Part shown: one piece after another, positions 17,227 through 25,713 of the stretch
Position numbering within the stretch: the stretch's first letter is position 1
Layout of the letters: the number at the start of each line of letters is the position of its first letter
Origin: Candidatus Villigracilis vicinus
GTDB lineage: Bacteria > Chloroflexota > Anaerolineae > Anaerolineales > Villigracilaceae
Direction of reading: 5' to 3'
Length of the DNA stretch: 64,000 bases
NCBI GenBank assembly: GCA_016721315.1
Contig: JADKIL010000006.1
Location: 124,001 to 188,000, forward strand
Notes under the pieces: model-generated
Told to the model about the DNA's origin: nothing
The model's input: only the letters and a program-made list of their open reading frames with translations
Databases searched by the model: none
Made by a program: the position numbers and the translations under genes

Positions 17227-17919
17227 ATGAACAATCAAAAACCTATCTCAGATTCCGGCAAATACTGGCAGGATCACCTCATTAGTTGGGAAGCCAGCGC
17301 GTACTTCAAAGAAGGGCAGGAAAATGCAAACTGGTGGGACAGGCTCTCCACCACCTTCCGCGGCGACGCGATGTACGTCCGTATGAACACCGCATTGGAA
17401 TTGGTCCAGCCGCACATTAGCGGAAAGACCGTTTTGGATGTGGGCTGTGCATCCGGGCGTTTTGCGTTTCAGATGGTGCAGGCAGGAGCGCAAAAAGTAT
17501 TCGGAACCGATATCTCGAACGAAGCCTTGGAACTTGCCCAAAAACGCGGCGCCGAATTGGGTATGCAGGATAAATTGAATTTTTCTGCACTCGATGTGGT
17601 CCAGCCCAATACCCCGCTTCCACAAGTGGACCTGGTCACTGCACTGGGCGTCATTGAATACTTCGACGCTGCCGCCATGACTGCCTTTCTTGGCAACCTG
17701 CGCACCACCTATTTCCTGTTGGATTTTCCCGACTACGGAAGAAAAAAGGAATTCCCCACCTGGATTCTGCGGCAGGTTTACATCCGCGTAAACCGCCTGC
17801 CGGGTGTATTTCTTTACTCGCTTGAAGAGTTCGCCAAACTTGCCGAACCTTTTGGTTTCAAGAACCTGCGTGTGATCAAACAAAATAATTTTTACTACGT
17901 TACTAATTTGCCCGAATGA
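17227..17919 (+). CDS. Class I SAM-dependent methyltransferase
   Basis: 230 residues. SAM-binding motif I VLDVGCASGRF at about residue 63, motif II/III region TDISNEALELAQKRG, and VDLVTALGVIEYF (motif IV). The substrate is unknown. Its stop overlaps the start of a polysaccharide deacetylase gene (ATGA), so the pair may act on the same glycan or on a cell-envelope product. Confidence 0.88.
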   Translation: MNNQKPISDSGKYWQDHLISWEASAYFKEGQENANWWDRLSTTFRGDAMYVRMNTALELVQPHISGKTVLDVGCASGRFAFQMVQAGAQKVFGTDISNEALELAQKRGAELGMQDKLNFSALDVVQPNTPLPQVDLVTALGVIEYFDAAAMTAFLGNLRTTYFLLDFPDYGRKKEFPTWILRQVYIRVNRLPGVFLYSLEEFAKLAEPFGFKNLRVIKQNNFYYVTNLPE

Positions 17920-18764
17920 AAAAATTAGCCTGTGTAACATTGGATATGGAACCGGACTACGGCGATCCGGAGAAAAAAATTCGCCTGCTTGAAGACCCGA
18001 AATATTTCGAGCGCTACGTATCTACGATCAATAAGTACGGCGCCAAGGTAACCATGTTCACGGTTACCAGCCTGTTCGACACGCACGGAAGCCTGTTTCA
18101 AAAACTTGCAGAGCGCATCCCGCTTGAGTTTTCCGTCCACTCACACACACATGATCCACACAACGCCTGTTCATTAGAAGAAGTTCAAAATTCGCAGGCT
18201 GCATACGAAAAATTCACAGGCGCCAAACCATTGGGGTACCGTGCTCCCATCGGGCAGATCGATAAGGACGGGCTGGGGCACCTCCTCGACCACGGGTTTA
18301 CATACGACGCGAGCGTGTACACATCCTTTCGTCCGGGTAAATTTGGTTATAACAACCTGCATATACCCAATACGCCCTTTCAAATCACGCGTAATGACGG
18401 CAAGTCGCTGGTGGAATTCCCGTTCACATCCATCGAAACCATCCGCATTGTGTTTGCATTGAGTTATGCCAAACTTTTTGGCTGGGGCATCTACTCTCTA
18501 TTGCTGAAAATGTTTGGCTTGCCATCAATAGCATTATTGCTTTCCCACCCATATGATTTTTATTTTGGGAGCATTCCCAGTAACACCATTGAGGGCTTTG
18601 AAGCGTTTGCAATGGCGCGCAATACCGGGCGCGAGTTCGATATATTTGAAAAAACATTAGCCACATTATGTTCTCAAGGTTACGAGTTCGTGCATTTGAG
18701 CGAGGTTTACGAACAGATCAAATCCAATAAACTGGAACTCTTTGAAGTTGAAAATTGGAAATAA
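17916..18764 (+). CDS. Polysaccharide deacetylase family protein
   Basis: 282 residues with the NodB-homology barrel: catalytic LDMEPDY at the N-terminus in place of the usual TFDDG, the metal-binding HSHTHD about residue 75, and the RAPIGQ motif about residue 108. A family enzyme would remove N-acetyl groups from a glycan, but there is no signal peptide, so it is cytoplasmic or acts on a lipid-linked precursor. Four-base overlap with the upstream methyltransferase. Confidence 0.87.
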   Translation: MKKLACVTLDMEPDYGDPEKKIRLLEDPKYFERYVSTINKYGAKVTMFTVTSLFDTHGSLFQKLAERIPLEFSVHSHTHDPHNACSLEEVQNSQAAYEKFTGAKPLGYRAPIGQIDKDGLGHLLDHGFTYDASVYTSFRPGKFGYNNLHIPNTPFQITRNDGKSLVEFPFTSIETIRIVFALSYAKLFGWGIYSLLLKMFGLPSIALLLSHPYDFYFGSIPSNTIEGFEAFAMARNTGREFDIFEKTLATLCSQGYEFVHLSEVYEQIKSNKLELFEVENWK

Positions 18765-18800
18765 GTTGATCTCCTTGTCCGTCATCCGGCTGGAGTCTGC

Positions 18801-21008
18801 ATGAATGTATTAAAAGCTTTAAGAACAGCCATATACCCAACTGCGGATCTACGCGCAGAAGACGCCCGACTGGAACACACCACACGTGCTGTATTTATCG
18901 TTATTGGGTTAAGTCTGTTTGTTACACTGCTGGCAGTCTTGGTTCTGGACCTAAACGCCGCCCAACCTGAAATATGGCCAATATTCTTGGTTCTCGCAAT
19001 ATTGGTTGTACACAGCCTGATGTGGTTCTTCCTCATTCAAAAAGGGTACTGGAAAACGGCAAGATTTTTTCCACCTACAGCATTTCTGATCGCAGGAGCC
19101 CTACTTACCAGCAAACCAGAACTGAACACTGCTGCCGTTTTACAATACGTTTTATGTATCCTGCTGGCGTCGATCTTATTCGACGAATCAGCGAAGTGGA
19201 TCGCCATTGCTGTATCTTCCGGCTGCTATCTGGCAGTTCTGTATATTAGCAAACCGCCCGTCAATTATATTTCCTCAAACATTGTATATGTGAATATTGT
19301 GATCCTTGTTGCGATCGGCGTGCTCCAGCAGATCACCACCGGAGTGATCACCCAAACCATCAGCCAATTAACCGCAGAAACCGCGAGTCGAAAGAAATCT
19401 GAAGAATCGGCTTTACAAAAAGAGCGCATTCTTTCGGTGATCGCAGACTCTGCTCAGCTTCTGCTAGGGGCACAGGATTGGAAAACAAAGATCGCTGAAA
19501 TGCTGGAATTACTGGGGTCAGTTTCAGGAGCAAGCCATGCGTATTTATTTCAAAACCATGTGAATGAACAGGGTGCTTTGCTCTCCAGTTTGAAATACGA
19601 ATGGAAAAACCCAGCCCAACACCACGCGTCTGACCCTGAAATGTTCCAAAATGTACCTCTTCTGGAAGAGGACATGATCGATTGGTACAATATCATCATT
19701 ACCGGAAAACCCTTTTACAATTCGACTGAGATTTTTCCACCTGAGTGGTCAGAACAAAATTTAGAACGCGCACAGATAAAAACTCTACTGGATGTGCCAA
19801 TTTTCGTGGATGGGGAATGGTGGGGCGTGATCGGTTTCGACGATTTTGAACGTATTAAACCCTGGTCACAAGCAGAAGTAGATGCTCTGCAAATCGCCGC
19901 AGGGTTATTGGGGTCGGCGATCAAGCGGCAAAAAAGCACAGACTTACTGACCGCCTCCGAGGAAAAGTTTCAAAAAACCTTCCACGAGACACTGGTGCCA
20001 ATGGTGATCGGGAGAATATCAGACAATATCATTCTGGACGCAAACCACGCATTCACAAAACTGACAGGCTTCTCAAAAGAAGAGGTGATCAATCGCTGGT
20101 CTTCGGAATTAAATCTCTGGCAAAATAGCGAAGAACATGCCCTTCACAACCGGCTTATTCGCGAACATGGGTTTATCCATGAATTCAAGGCAAGTATGCG
20201 GAAAAGGAACGGAGAAATTGGAATTGTTTTGATCTCCGTTACAGTGATCAAGATCGATAACGAAGATTGTCTGCTTTACACAATCTCCGATATCACAGGT
20301 TTGGAAAAAGCATTGAACGATCTACAAAACAAGAATAGTGAACTGGAACGATTTACATACACTGTATCCCATGACTTAAAAGCACCTTTGATCACGATCG
20401 GGGGATTTATGGGGTTGCTCGAAAAAGACCTTATTTCGGGAGATGTTGAGAAGATCCGAAACAGCGCACAACGCATCAAAGATGCAGTCGCCAGAATGGA
20501 ACGATTGCTCAACGAACTACTGGAACTTTCCCGCATTGGACGCATGATCAATGAGCCGGGTAAGGTTCCGTTTCAAGAGATCGCAAGTGAAGCCGTCGAG
20601 TTGAATCAGGGTCGTTTGGGCGCGAACCACATCAAAGTCAGGATAGAGACGGACCTACCCACAGTCAAGGTCGATCGCGCCCGAATGATCGAAGCAATTC
20701 AAAATCTATTGGATAATTCAGCAAAGTTCATGGGAGAACAAGACACCCCAGAGATTGTAATCGGCGCCAGACGGTCAATGGATGGCGAGCATAATTTCTT
20801 TGTAAGGGATAATGGGATTGGCATCGAGCCTGTTTACCACGAACGCGTTTTTGGTTTGTTCAATAAACTGGACGCAAAAACCGAGGGAACAGGGATTGGT
20901 CTGGCTCTTGTTCGAAGGATCATTGAATATCATGGTGGTCATATTTGGGTCGAATCGGAAGGTATCAACAAAGGTTCAACCTTCTGGTTTACCCTTCCGC
21001 GCCCTTAA
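18801..21008 (+). CDS. Membrane sensor histidine kinase with GAF and PAS domains
   Basis: 735 residues. N-terminal part with about five or six membrane helices (30-180), a coiled linker, GAF domain (about 210-385; a phytochrome-like pattern of SGASHAYLF ... GEWWGVIGFDDF), PAS (about 390-505), HisKA with phosphoacceptor TVSHDLKAPLIT, and HATPase with NLLDNSAKFM (N box), DNGIGI (G1) and GTGIGLALV (G2). It autophosphorylates in response to an unknown signal. No response regulator gene is adjacent, so it is an orphan kinase. Preceded by GGAG. Confidence 0.93.
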   Translation: MNVLKALRTAIYPTADLRAEDARLEHTTRAVFIVIGLSLFVTLLAVLVLDLNAAQPEIWPIFLVLAILVVHSLMWFFLIQKGYWKTARFFPPTAFLIAGALLTSKPELNTAAVLQYVLCILLASILFDESAKWIAIAVSSGCYLAVLYISKPPVNYISSNIVYVNIVILVAIGVLQQITTGVITQTISQLTAETASRKKSEESALQKERILSVIADSAQLLLGAQDWKTKIAEMLELLGSVSGASHAYLFQNHVNEQGALLSSLKYEWKNPAQHHASDPEMFQNVPLLEEDMIDWYNIIITGKPFYNSTEIFPPEWSEQNLERAQIKTLLDVPIFVDGEWWGVIGFDDFERIKPWSQAEVDALQIAAGLLGSAIKRQKSTDLLTASEEKFQKTFHETLVPMVIGRISDNIILDANHAFTKLTGFSKEEVINRWSSELNLWQNSEEHALHNRLIREHGFIHEFKASMRKRNGEIGIVLISVTVIKIDNEDCLLYTISDITGLEKALNDLQNKNSELERFTYTVSHDLKAPLITIGGFMGLLEKDLISGDVEKIRNSAQRIKDAVARMERLLNELLELSRIGRMINEPGKVPFQEIASEAVELNQGRLGANHIKVRIETDLPTVKVDRARMIEAIQNLLDNSAKFMGEQDTPEIVIGARRSMDGEHNFFVRDNGIGIEPVYHERVFGLFNKLDAKTEGTGIGLALVRRIIEYHGGHIWVESEGINKGSTFWFTLPRP

Positions 21009-21013
21009 AAGCA

Positions 21014-21036
21014 AAGAACTCCCATAATGGGAGTTC
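21014..21036 (-). terminator. Terminator after tRNA-Leu
   Basis: AGAACTCCC / GGGAGTTCT hairpin. Read on the reverse strand it is followed by TTTGCTTTT, so it terminates the tRNA transcript; on the forward strand it could also help end the kinase mRNA, although the tail there is weak. Confidence 0.7.
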
Positions 21037-21043
21037 TGGCTTG

Positions 21044-21125
21044 TGCGCTGGAGAGGACTTGAACCTCCACGTCTTACGACACACGCACCTCAAGCGTGCC
21101 TGTCTGCCAATTCCAGCACCAGCGC
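21044..21125 (-). tRNA. tRNA-Leu (anticodon GAG)
   Basis: Reverse strand, 82 bases. Acceptor stem GCGCTGG / CCAGCGC with discriminator A, D-arm with GGAATTGGCAGACA, anticodon stem CACGC / GCGTG around loop TTGAGGT (anticodon GAG), a long class II variable arm, and T-loop GTTCAAGTCC. CCA is not encoded. Decodes CUC and CUU. Confidence 0.95.
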
Positions 21126-21138
21126 GTAAGCAGGCAGT

Positions 21139-21166
21139 ATTATAATCGTGTTACTTTTCTTGTCAA
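21139..21166 (-). promoter_or_regulatory. Consensus promoter of tRNA-Leu; -10 shared with plsX
   Basis: On the reverse strand: a perfect TTGACA (21161-21166), 16-base spacer and a perfect TATAAT (21139-21144), ending 13 bases before the tRNA. The octamer ATTATAAT (21139-21146) is its own reverse complement, so on the forward strand it gives a TATAAT (21141-21146) 43 bases before the plsX ATG. Confidence 0.75.
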
Positions 21167-21189
21167 GCAAATCACATAGGAGATTTTTC

Positions 21190-22206
21190 ATGGCTCGTAT
21201 CGTAGTAGACGCAATGGGAAGCGACGAACATCCCGGACCCGACGTGGAAGGCGCCATTTTGGCGGCGCGGGAATATGGGGTGGAAATTATTTTTGTTGGC
21301 GATGAAGCCAAGATCAAACCGGTTCTTGAAAAACAGAACACACAGGGCTTGAAGGTCAGAGTAGTGCATGCGCCAGAGATGTTGACGATGGAAGATAAGG
21401 GCGAAGCTCTTGTCTTGAAAGCACGTGCAAAAGATGCGCAAAATTCCATGGCGGTCGGTATGGATATGGTCAAACGCGGCGAAGCGGATGCCTTTGTGAC
21501 GGCTGGCAACACCGGCGCGGGCATGGTCTCAGCCCTCTTTCGCCTCGGGCGTATCCGCGGCGTGGATCGCCCTGCCCTGGCTCCCATCTTCCCGACAGCT
21601 ACCGGAACCTGTGTCGTACTCGATATTGGCGCCAATCCTGATTGCAAACCTGAGAACTTAATTCAATTTGGCATTCTTGGAAGCATTTACGCAGAAAAAG
21701 TTCGCGGCGTCAAAAATCCCAAGGTTGGGTTGGTGTCCAATGGTGAAGAAGAAGGCAAAGGAAACGAATTGGTCAAAGGTGCCACCCCCTTGTTCAAGGC
21801 ATCCAAATTAAATTACTTTGGCAATGTGGAAGGCAAGGAAGTCATTGGTGGCGCAGTGGATGTAGCGGTGACGGACGGTTTTACCGGCAATGTCATGCTA
21901 AAAACTTCTGAGGCGGTTGCAAAATTGATCACAGATACGATCCGCACGCTGATCAAGAACGGCAGCTTGCGCACCAAGATCGGCGGATTGCTTGTTAAAC
22001 CAGCGCTGGGCGCCATCAAGAAATTATTGGATCCCGGCGAACAAGGCGCCGCCCCCATGTTGGGCGTGAACGGACTGGTATTCATCGGTCACGGAAGATC
22101 TGATGCATTCGCCATCAAGAATGCCGTCCGCGTAGCAAAAGAAGCTGTTGACGTAAAAGTTTTAGATGCAATGAAATCTGCCATCGAAGAGAGCCTCAAG
22201 AAATAA
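21190..22206 (+). CDS. plsX: Phosphate acyltransferase PlsX
   Basis: 338 residues, standard length. The start MARIVVDAMGSDEHPGPDVEG is the hallmark PlsX N-terminus; further on are AGNTGAGM (about 100) and a Gly-rich C-terminus. It converts acyl-ACP to acyl-phosphate, the substrate of PlsY in phospholipid synthesis. Start behind TAGGAG. Only two bases separate it from the downstream NERD-like gene. Unlike in many bacteria, fabD or fabH does not follow, although a fabG is encoded at 54 kb. Confidence 0.95.
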   Translation: MARIVVDAMGSDEHPGPDVEGAILAAREYGVEIIFVGDEAKIKPVLEKQNTQGLKVRVVHAPEMLTMEDKGEALVLKARAKDAQNSMAVGMDMVKRGEADAFVTAGNTGAGMVSALFRLGRIRGVDRPALAPIFPTATGTCVVLDIGANPDCKPENLIQFGILGSIYAEKVRGVKNPKVGLVSNGEEEGKGNELVKGATPLFKASKLNYFGNVEGKEVIGGAVDVAVTDGFTGNVMLKTSEAVAKLITDTIRTLIKNGSLRTKIGGLLVKPALGAIKKLLDPGEQGAAPMLGVNGLVFIGHGRSDAFAIKNAVRVAKEAVDVKVLDAMKSAIEESLKK

Positions 22207-22208
22207 AC

Positions 22209-22904
22209 ATGAAGATCATCAAAAACGAAAAACTGATTAAACGCAATGGAACGATCGGCAACTGGACAAGTCTTGTGGCATTGCTGGTTTTGGGGGGCGG
22301 CATGTACATTTCCTTTACCAGACCAGATTGGTTTGTATATTCACTGGCATGTCTTGTCATCGGGTTTGTAATGACGCAGGTGGGTATGTATATGGGGAAT
22401 CGCTGGGGGCGCTCCCCTCGTCGCGACGAAAAAATTGACGCTGGGCTAAAAGGACTTCATAGCGAATTCAGCATCTATCATTACACCACCCCAACCTCCC
22501 ACTTGCTGGTTGGACCCTCTGGAATATGGGTAATTCTGGCATATCAACAAATAGGGACAGTAACTTTTGAAAAAAACCGCTGGAAGATCAAAGGCGGCGG
22601 CTTTATGCAATCCTATATGCGCATATTTGGACAGGAAGGTATTGGTCGCCCCGATCTTGAAGCCGAAACCGAAGTGGCAGCGATTAAAAATTTCCTTGCC
22701 AAAAAAATGGAAGGCAAGGCCGTACCTGAGATCCAGTCTATCATGGTGTTCCTCAACGACCAGGTTGTTATAGAACCAGGCGAAGCTTCGATCCGTGCGA
22801 TAAAACTCAAACAGCTCAAAGGCTTCATACGGGAAACAGCAAAGCAACGCAAACTTACCAGTGCTCAAGTCCAGGATCTCAACCATATTTTGGAAGCCCA
22901 GTAA
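22209..22904 (+). CDS. Membrane protein with degenerate NERD-like domain
   Basis: 231 residues. Two membrane helices (about 20-38 and 43-62) precede a domain resembling NERD (nuclease-related) domains: LHSEFSIYH ... SHLLVGPSGIWVI. In active NERD proteins this region carries an Asp before the His (IDH) and an E-x-K; here these positions read TSH and LAY, so the nuclease centre appears lost. Function unknown. The start is two bases after the plsX stop, so it is co-transcribed with plsX. Confidence 0.65.
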   Translation: MKIIKNEKLIKRNGTIGNWTSLVALLVLGGGMYISFTRPDWFVYSLACLVIGFVMTQVGMYMGNRWGRSPRRDEKIDAGLKGLHSEFSIYHYTTPTSHLLVGPSGIWVILAYQQIGTVTFEKNRWKIKGGGFMQSYMRIFGQEGIGRPDLEAETEVAAIKNFLAKKMEGKAVPEIQSIMVFLNDQVVIEPGEASIRAIKLKQLKGFIRETAKQRKLTSAQVQDLNHILEAQ

Positions 22905-22922
22905 TTCAAGATTGTTCTTTTT

Positions 22923-24293
22923 ATGCCTGAAATTCTAACCTCCCTGCGCAAGCCCCTCCCTGCAACAGTATATTCGATTGTTGTCTTCGTGATCATCATT
23001 GCAGCTTCCATCCTGCGCATTAAGTTGTACGGTGACCCATCATTATCCATTGCAGGAAATGACACGATTTCATATGTTGAGGCGTCTCATGCTCCTTTAT
23101 TTTCAGCGGAGATCATGACGGGGCGGCGCTTATTAACCACCAACCTGGTTTATAAGGTCTTTGAACCCCAAAGTGGGTATGAAATACTTGTGAATGGCTC
23201 TGTTGATACGAGTAAACGCGCATTTCAACCGGGGTTCGATAAGATCGTTCTGTTCCAGCTGGTTTTGTCGCTTATAGGATGGGGTATGCTCGCATGGGTT
23301 GTTGCAGAAAACCTTCGAAATCCGTGGCTAAAGGTCATCAGCGTCTTGTTCATCCTTGCCTTCGCATATACTCCTCAAATGGCAGATTGGGATAGCATCC
23401 TGATGTCCGAGTCGCTGACATTCTCCCTTTTTGCCTTGCAACTTGCATTATTGGTCAAAATAGCGTTCATACTCTACAGAGATCCTAATACAAAAACAAC
23501 GGGAGTAGTTGTCATTTGGGGCGTTGTGACCTTCTTCTGGACCTTTCTACGTGACACAAACCTCTTTACCGCGCTCATGACCATTGGAATGATCGCAATT
23601 CTCTTCGCATCACCGCTCTACCGAAAAAACAAGACTCTTGTTGGAGCAGTAATATTTCTATCTTTGACCTTCGCACTTGGGTTTATCACTTCTTCCATTA
23701 GCGTCCGATCTGTAGTTCAGTTGAGAAATCTATACCACGATGATGTATTTCCGCATACCGAAAGAGTGGAGTTCTTCAAGGAATTTGGAATGCCCGCCTA
23801 CGATACAACCGAATTCGATATATGGCTGGAGGAAAAAGGCTCCTCTACCATGATGCGCTTTATGCTTGCGCACCCCGGGTATCCAACGCTGAAGATAGCA
23901 AGAGATTTTCAATATTCTTTTAATGAGATCAAGCAAACCTATTTTAATGCTCGCAACCTTTCTCCGTCTCGAGATATTTTATTCTCCATCGGCGATGCGT
24001 TGCACCCGGAAAACACAACCCCATTTCTGATGAGCATCCTTCTGTTATCTGGGCTCCTGCTACTGGCGAGAAAAAATATAGGCACCAGCCGCCCCTGGGC
24101 ATGGTTGGGGGTATGGCTCTTTTTATCCTCAAACCTCACACTGATTCCCACCATCCTAGGTGACACTTGGGCACTAAACCGACACGCACTTTACTCAACC
24201 ATGATCTTCCGTCTTGCCATCTGGGTCTTCCCCATCGTTCTCGCGGATATTGCTCTGGCAAAAGAATTGACAACGCCTGACCACAACTTATGA
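22923..24293 (+). CDS. Polytopic membrane protein, tandem paralogue 1 of 3 (GT-C-like)
   Basis: 456 residues with about ten hydrophobic helices. First of three consecutive paralogues sharing: a first outer loop with YGDPSLSIAGNDTISYVEAS, R-x-LLTTNLVYK, PQMADWDSILMSESLTF, FLRD, and P-H-x2-RVEFF-x-EFGMP. The acidic first-loop residues, large size and topology recall GT-C glycosyltransferases, but no family could be assigned. This copy is the most divergent of the three. It overlaps the second copy by four bases (ATGA). Confidence 0.75.
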   Translation: MPEILTSLRKPLPATVYSIVVFVIIIAASILRIKLYGDPSLSIAGNDTISYVEASHAPLFSAEIMTGRRLLTTNLVYKVFEPQSGYEILVNGSVDTSKRAFQPGFDKIVLFQLVLSLIGWGMLAWVVAENLRNPWLKVISVLFILAFAYTPQMADWDSILMSESLTFSLFALQLALLVKIAFILYRDPNTKTTGVVVIWGVVTFFWTFLRDTNLFTALMTIGMIAILFASPLYRKNKTLVGAVIFLSLTFALGFITSSISVRSVVQLRNLYHDDVFPHTERVEFFKEFGMPAYDTTEFDIWLEEKGSSTMMRFMLAHPGYPTLKIARDFQYSFNEIKQTYFNARNLSPSRDILFSIGDALHPENTTPFLMSILLLSGLLLLARKNIGTSRPWAWLGVWLFLSSNLTLIPTILGDTWALNRHALYSTMIFRLAIWVFPIVLADIALAKELTTPDHNL

Positions 24294-25663
24294 ATTTTCT
24301 AAAAAAGCAATTCACCAATCTCATCATCCTGCTCGTTTTTGCTATTGGCATTTTTCTTCGGGGAACCTGGTATGGCGACTTAAGATTATCTACAGCCAAT
24401 GCCGAAACGGACAGTTACATCAACTCATCCCGTGCTCCGATATTTTCCTGGGGCATGTTTGCGGGTCAACGCCTCTTTACCACCAACCTGATCTTCAAAG
24501 TTGCCAACGACCCTGCCAACTGCCCGATTATTTCATACAGTCTGCCAGGGCTGGGCGAGGAAGGCAAACGCGAAGTTCAACCCTGCTTTGACAAGATCGC
24601 TCTTCTCCAAAATTATCTTTCCATTTTTGGGTGGTGTTTCCTTGGTTGGATGGTCGCTTCCAAACTTAGCAATCCGCTCATAAGGATTTTTAGCGCAACT
24701 GCGATCATGCTTTTCGGCTTCACACCCCAAATCGCTGAATGGGATAGCCTACTTAGTCCTGAGTCACTTTCGCTTTCTTTATTTGCGATTACTCTGGGCA
24801 TCGCTCTCGAACTCATCTTCCGTGTCACAAAATCTGAAATACCATTTAAAACGAGTGCAGAAAAACTATTACTTGCACTTCTAATCACTGTCTTCTTACT
24901 TTGGGTCTTCGTGCGTGATGTGCATCTCTATGCCATTCCCATTACGATTATTTTGCTTACCCCTCTTCTCTTGATAAAAAAATTCAAAGCGACCAGAGCC
25001 CTTCCGGTCACACTCGCCATTTTACTCATCACCTTTTTGGTCGGTTACGCCTCCGCCCGTGACAGCCTTCGAGCCACACGCTTCCCACTCATGAATTCAT
25101 TGGATGAATATATCCTGCCACACCCGGCACGTGTTGAATTCTTCCAAAAATTCGGCATGCCCGAAAAAGAAGCAGAAAGCTATTTCGACGCGCCAAACTA
25201 TCAAACATGGGCAGACGAGAACGCCGCCAAAGCCTATGCCATCTTCCTCGTGACACACCCCGGTTTTGTCATAACAACGTTATGGGAAAATATGGATCTT
25301 CTCACCGGGGAATACGGTCAGCCGTACTTCATCACAGACGAAGTTAAGAACCGTAATTTCCTTCTAACCCTCGGCGAAATGGTAAACCCGGATTCAGGCG
25401 TGGTGTATTTGCTAAGCCTTGTGATCCTTATAGTATATTTTTTCCAAGCAATGGGCAAACAATATACAGCAAAGCTTTCCGCTTGGGCATGGCTGGCAAT
25501 TTGTGCATATGGGATCGCAGCCGCCACCTTGTTCATCAGCTATTTCGGAGATACAGCCGGGTTGCGCCGCCACATCATGCCTTCAGTAGAAATGTTCCGC
25601 CTTTTCCTGTGGGTATTTCTATTACCATTTTTTGACATGGCATTTAATAAAACTTCGGAATAG
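24290..25663 (+). CDS. Polytopic membrane protein, tandem paralogue 2 of 3 (GT-C-like)
   Basis: 457 residues, about ten helices. Shares with copy 3 the loop YGDLRLS-x-AN-x-ET-x-SYI, SRAP-x-FSW, TPQ-x-AEW-[DE]-S, PESLS, F-V-RDV, PHPARVEFF, and GD-x3-RRH near the C-terminus, where a basic pair follows the last-but-one helix. Starts within the stop of copy 1 (ATGA). Function unknown; a lipid-linked sugar transferase or a flippase-like protein is possible. Confidence 0.75.
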   Translation: MNFLKKQFTNLIILLVFAIGIFLRGTWYGDLRLSTANAETDSYINSSRAPIFSWGMFAGQRLFTTNLIFKVANDPANCPIISYSLPGLGEEGKREVQPCFDKIALLQNYLSIFGWCFLGWMVASKLSNPLIRIFSATAIMLFGFTPQIAEWDSLLSPESLSLSLFAITLGIALELIFRVTKSEIPFKTSAEKLLLALLITVFLLWVFVRDVHLYAIPITIILLTPLLLIKKFKATRALPVTLAILLITFLVGYASARDSLRATRFPLMNSLDEYILPHPARVEFFQKFGMPEKEAESYFDAPNYQTWADENAAKAYAIFLVTHPGFVITTLWENMDLLTGEYGQPYFITDEVKNRNFLLTLGEMVNPDSGVVYLLSLVILIVYFFQAMGKQYTAKLSAWAWLAICAYGIAAATLFISYFGDTAGLRRHIMPSVEMFRLFLWVFLLPFFDMAFNKTSE

Positions 25664-25713
25664 AACCACAAACAGCGGGCATACTTCTCATTCAATTCAC
25701 CTGGAGTAAAAGA

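Noticed and set aside
17248..17940. 230-residue minus-strand frame
   Set aside because: Antisense to the methyltransferase and not supported by any start signal or domain.
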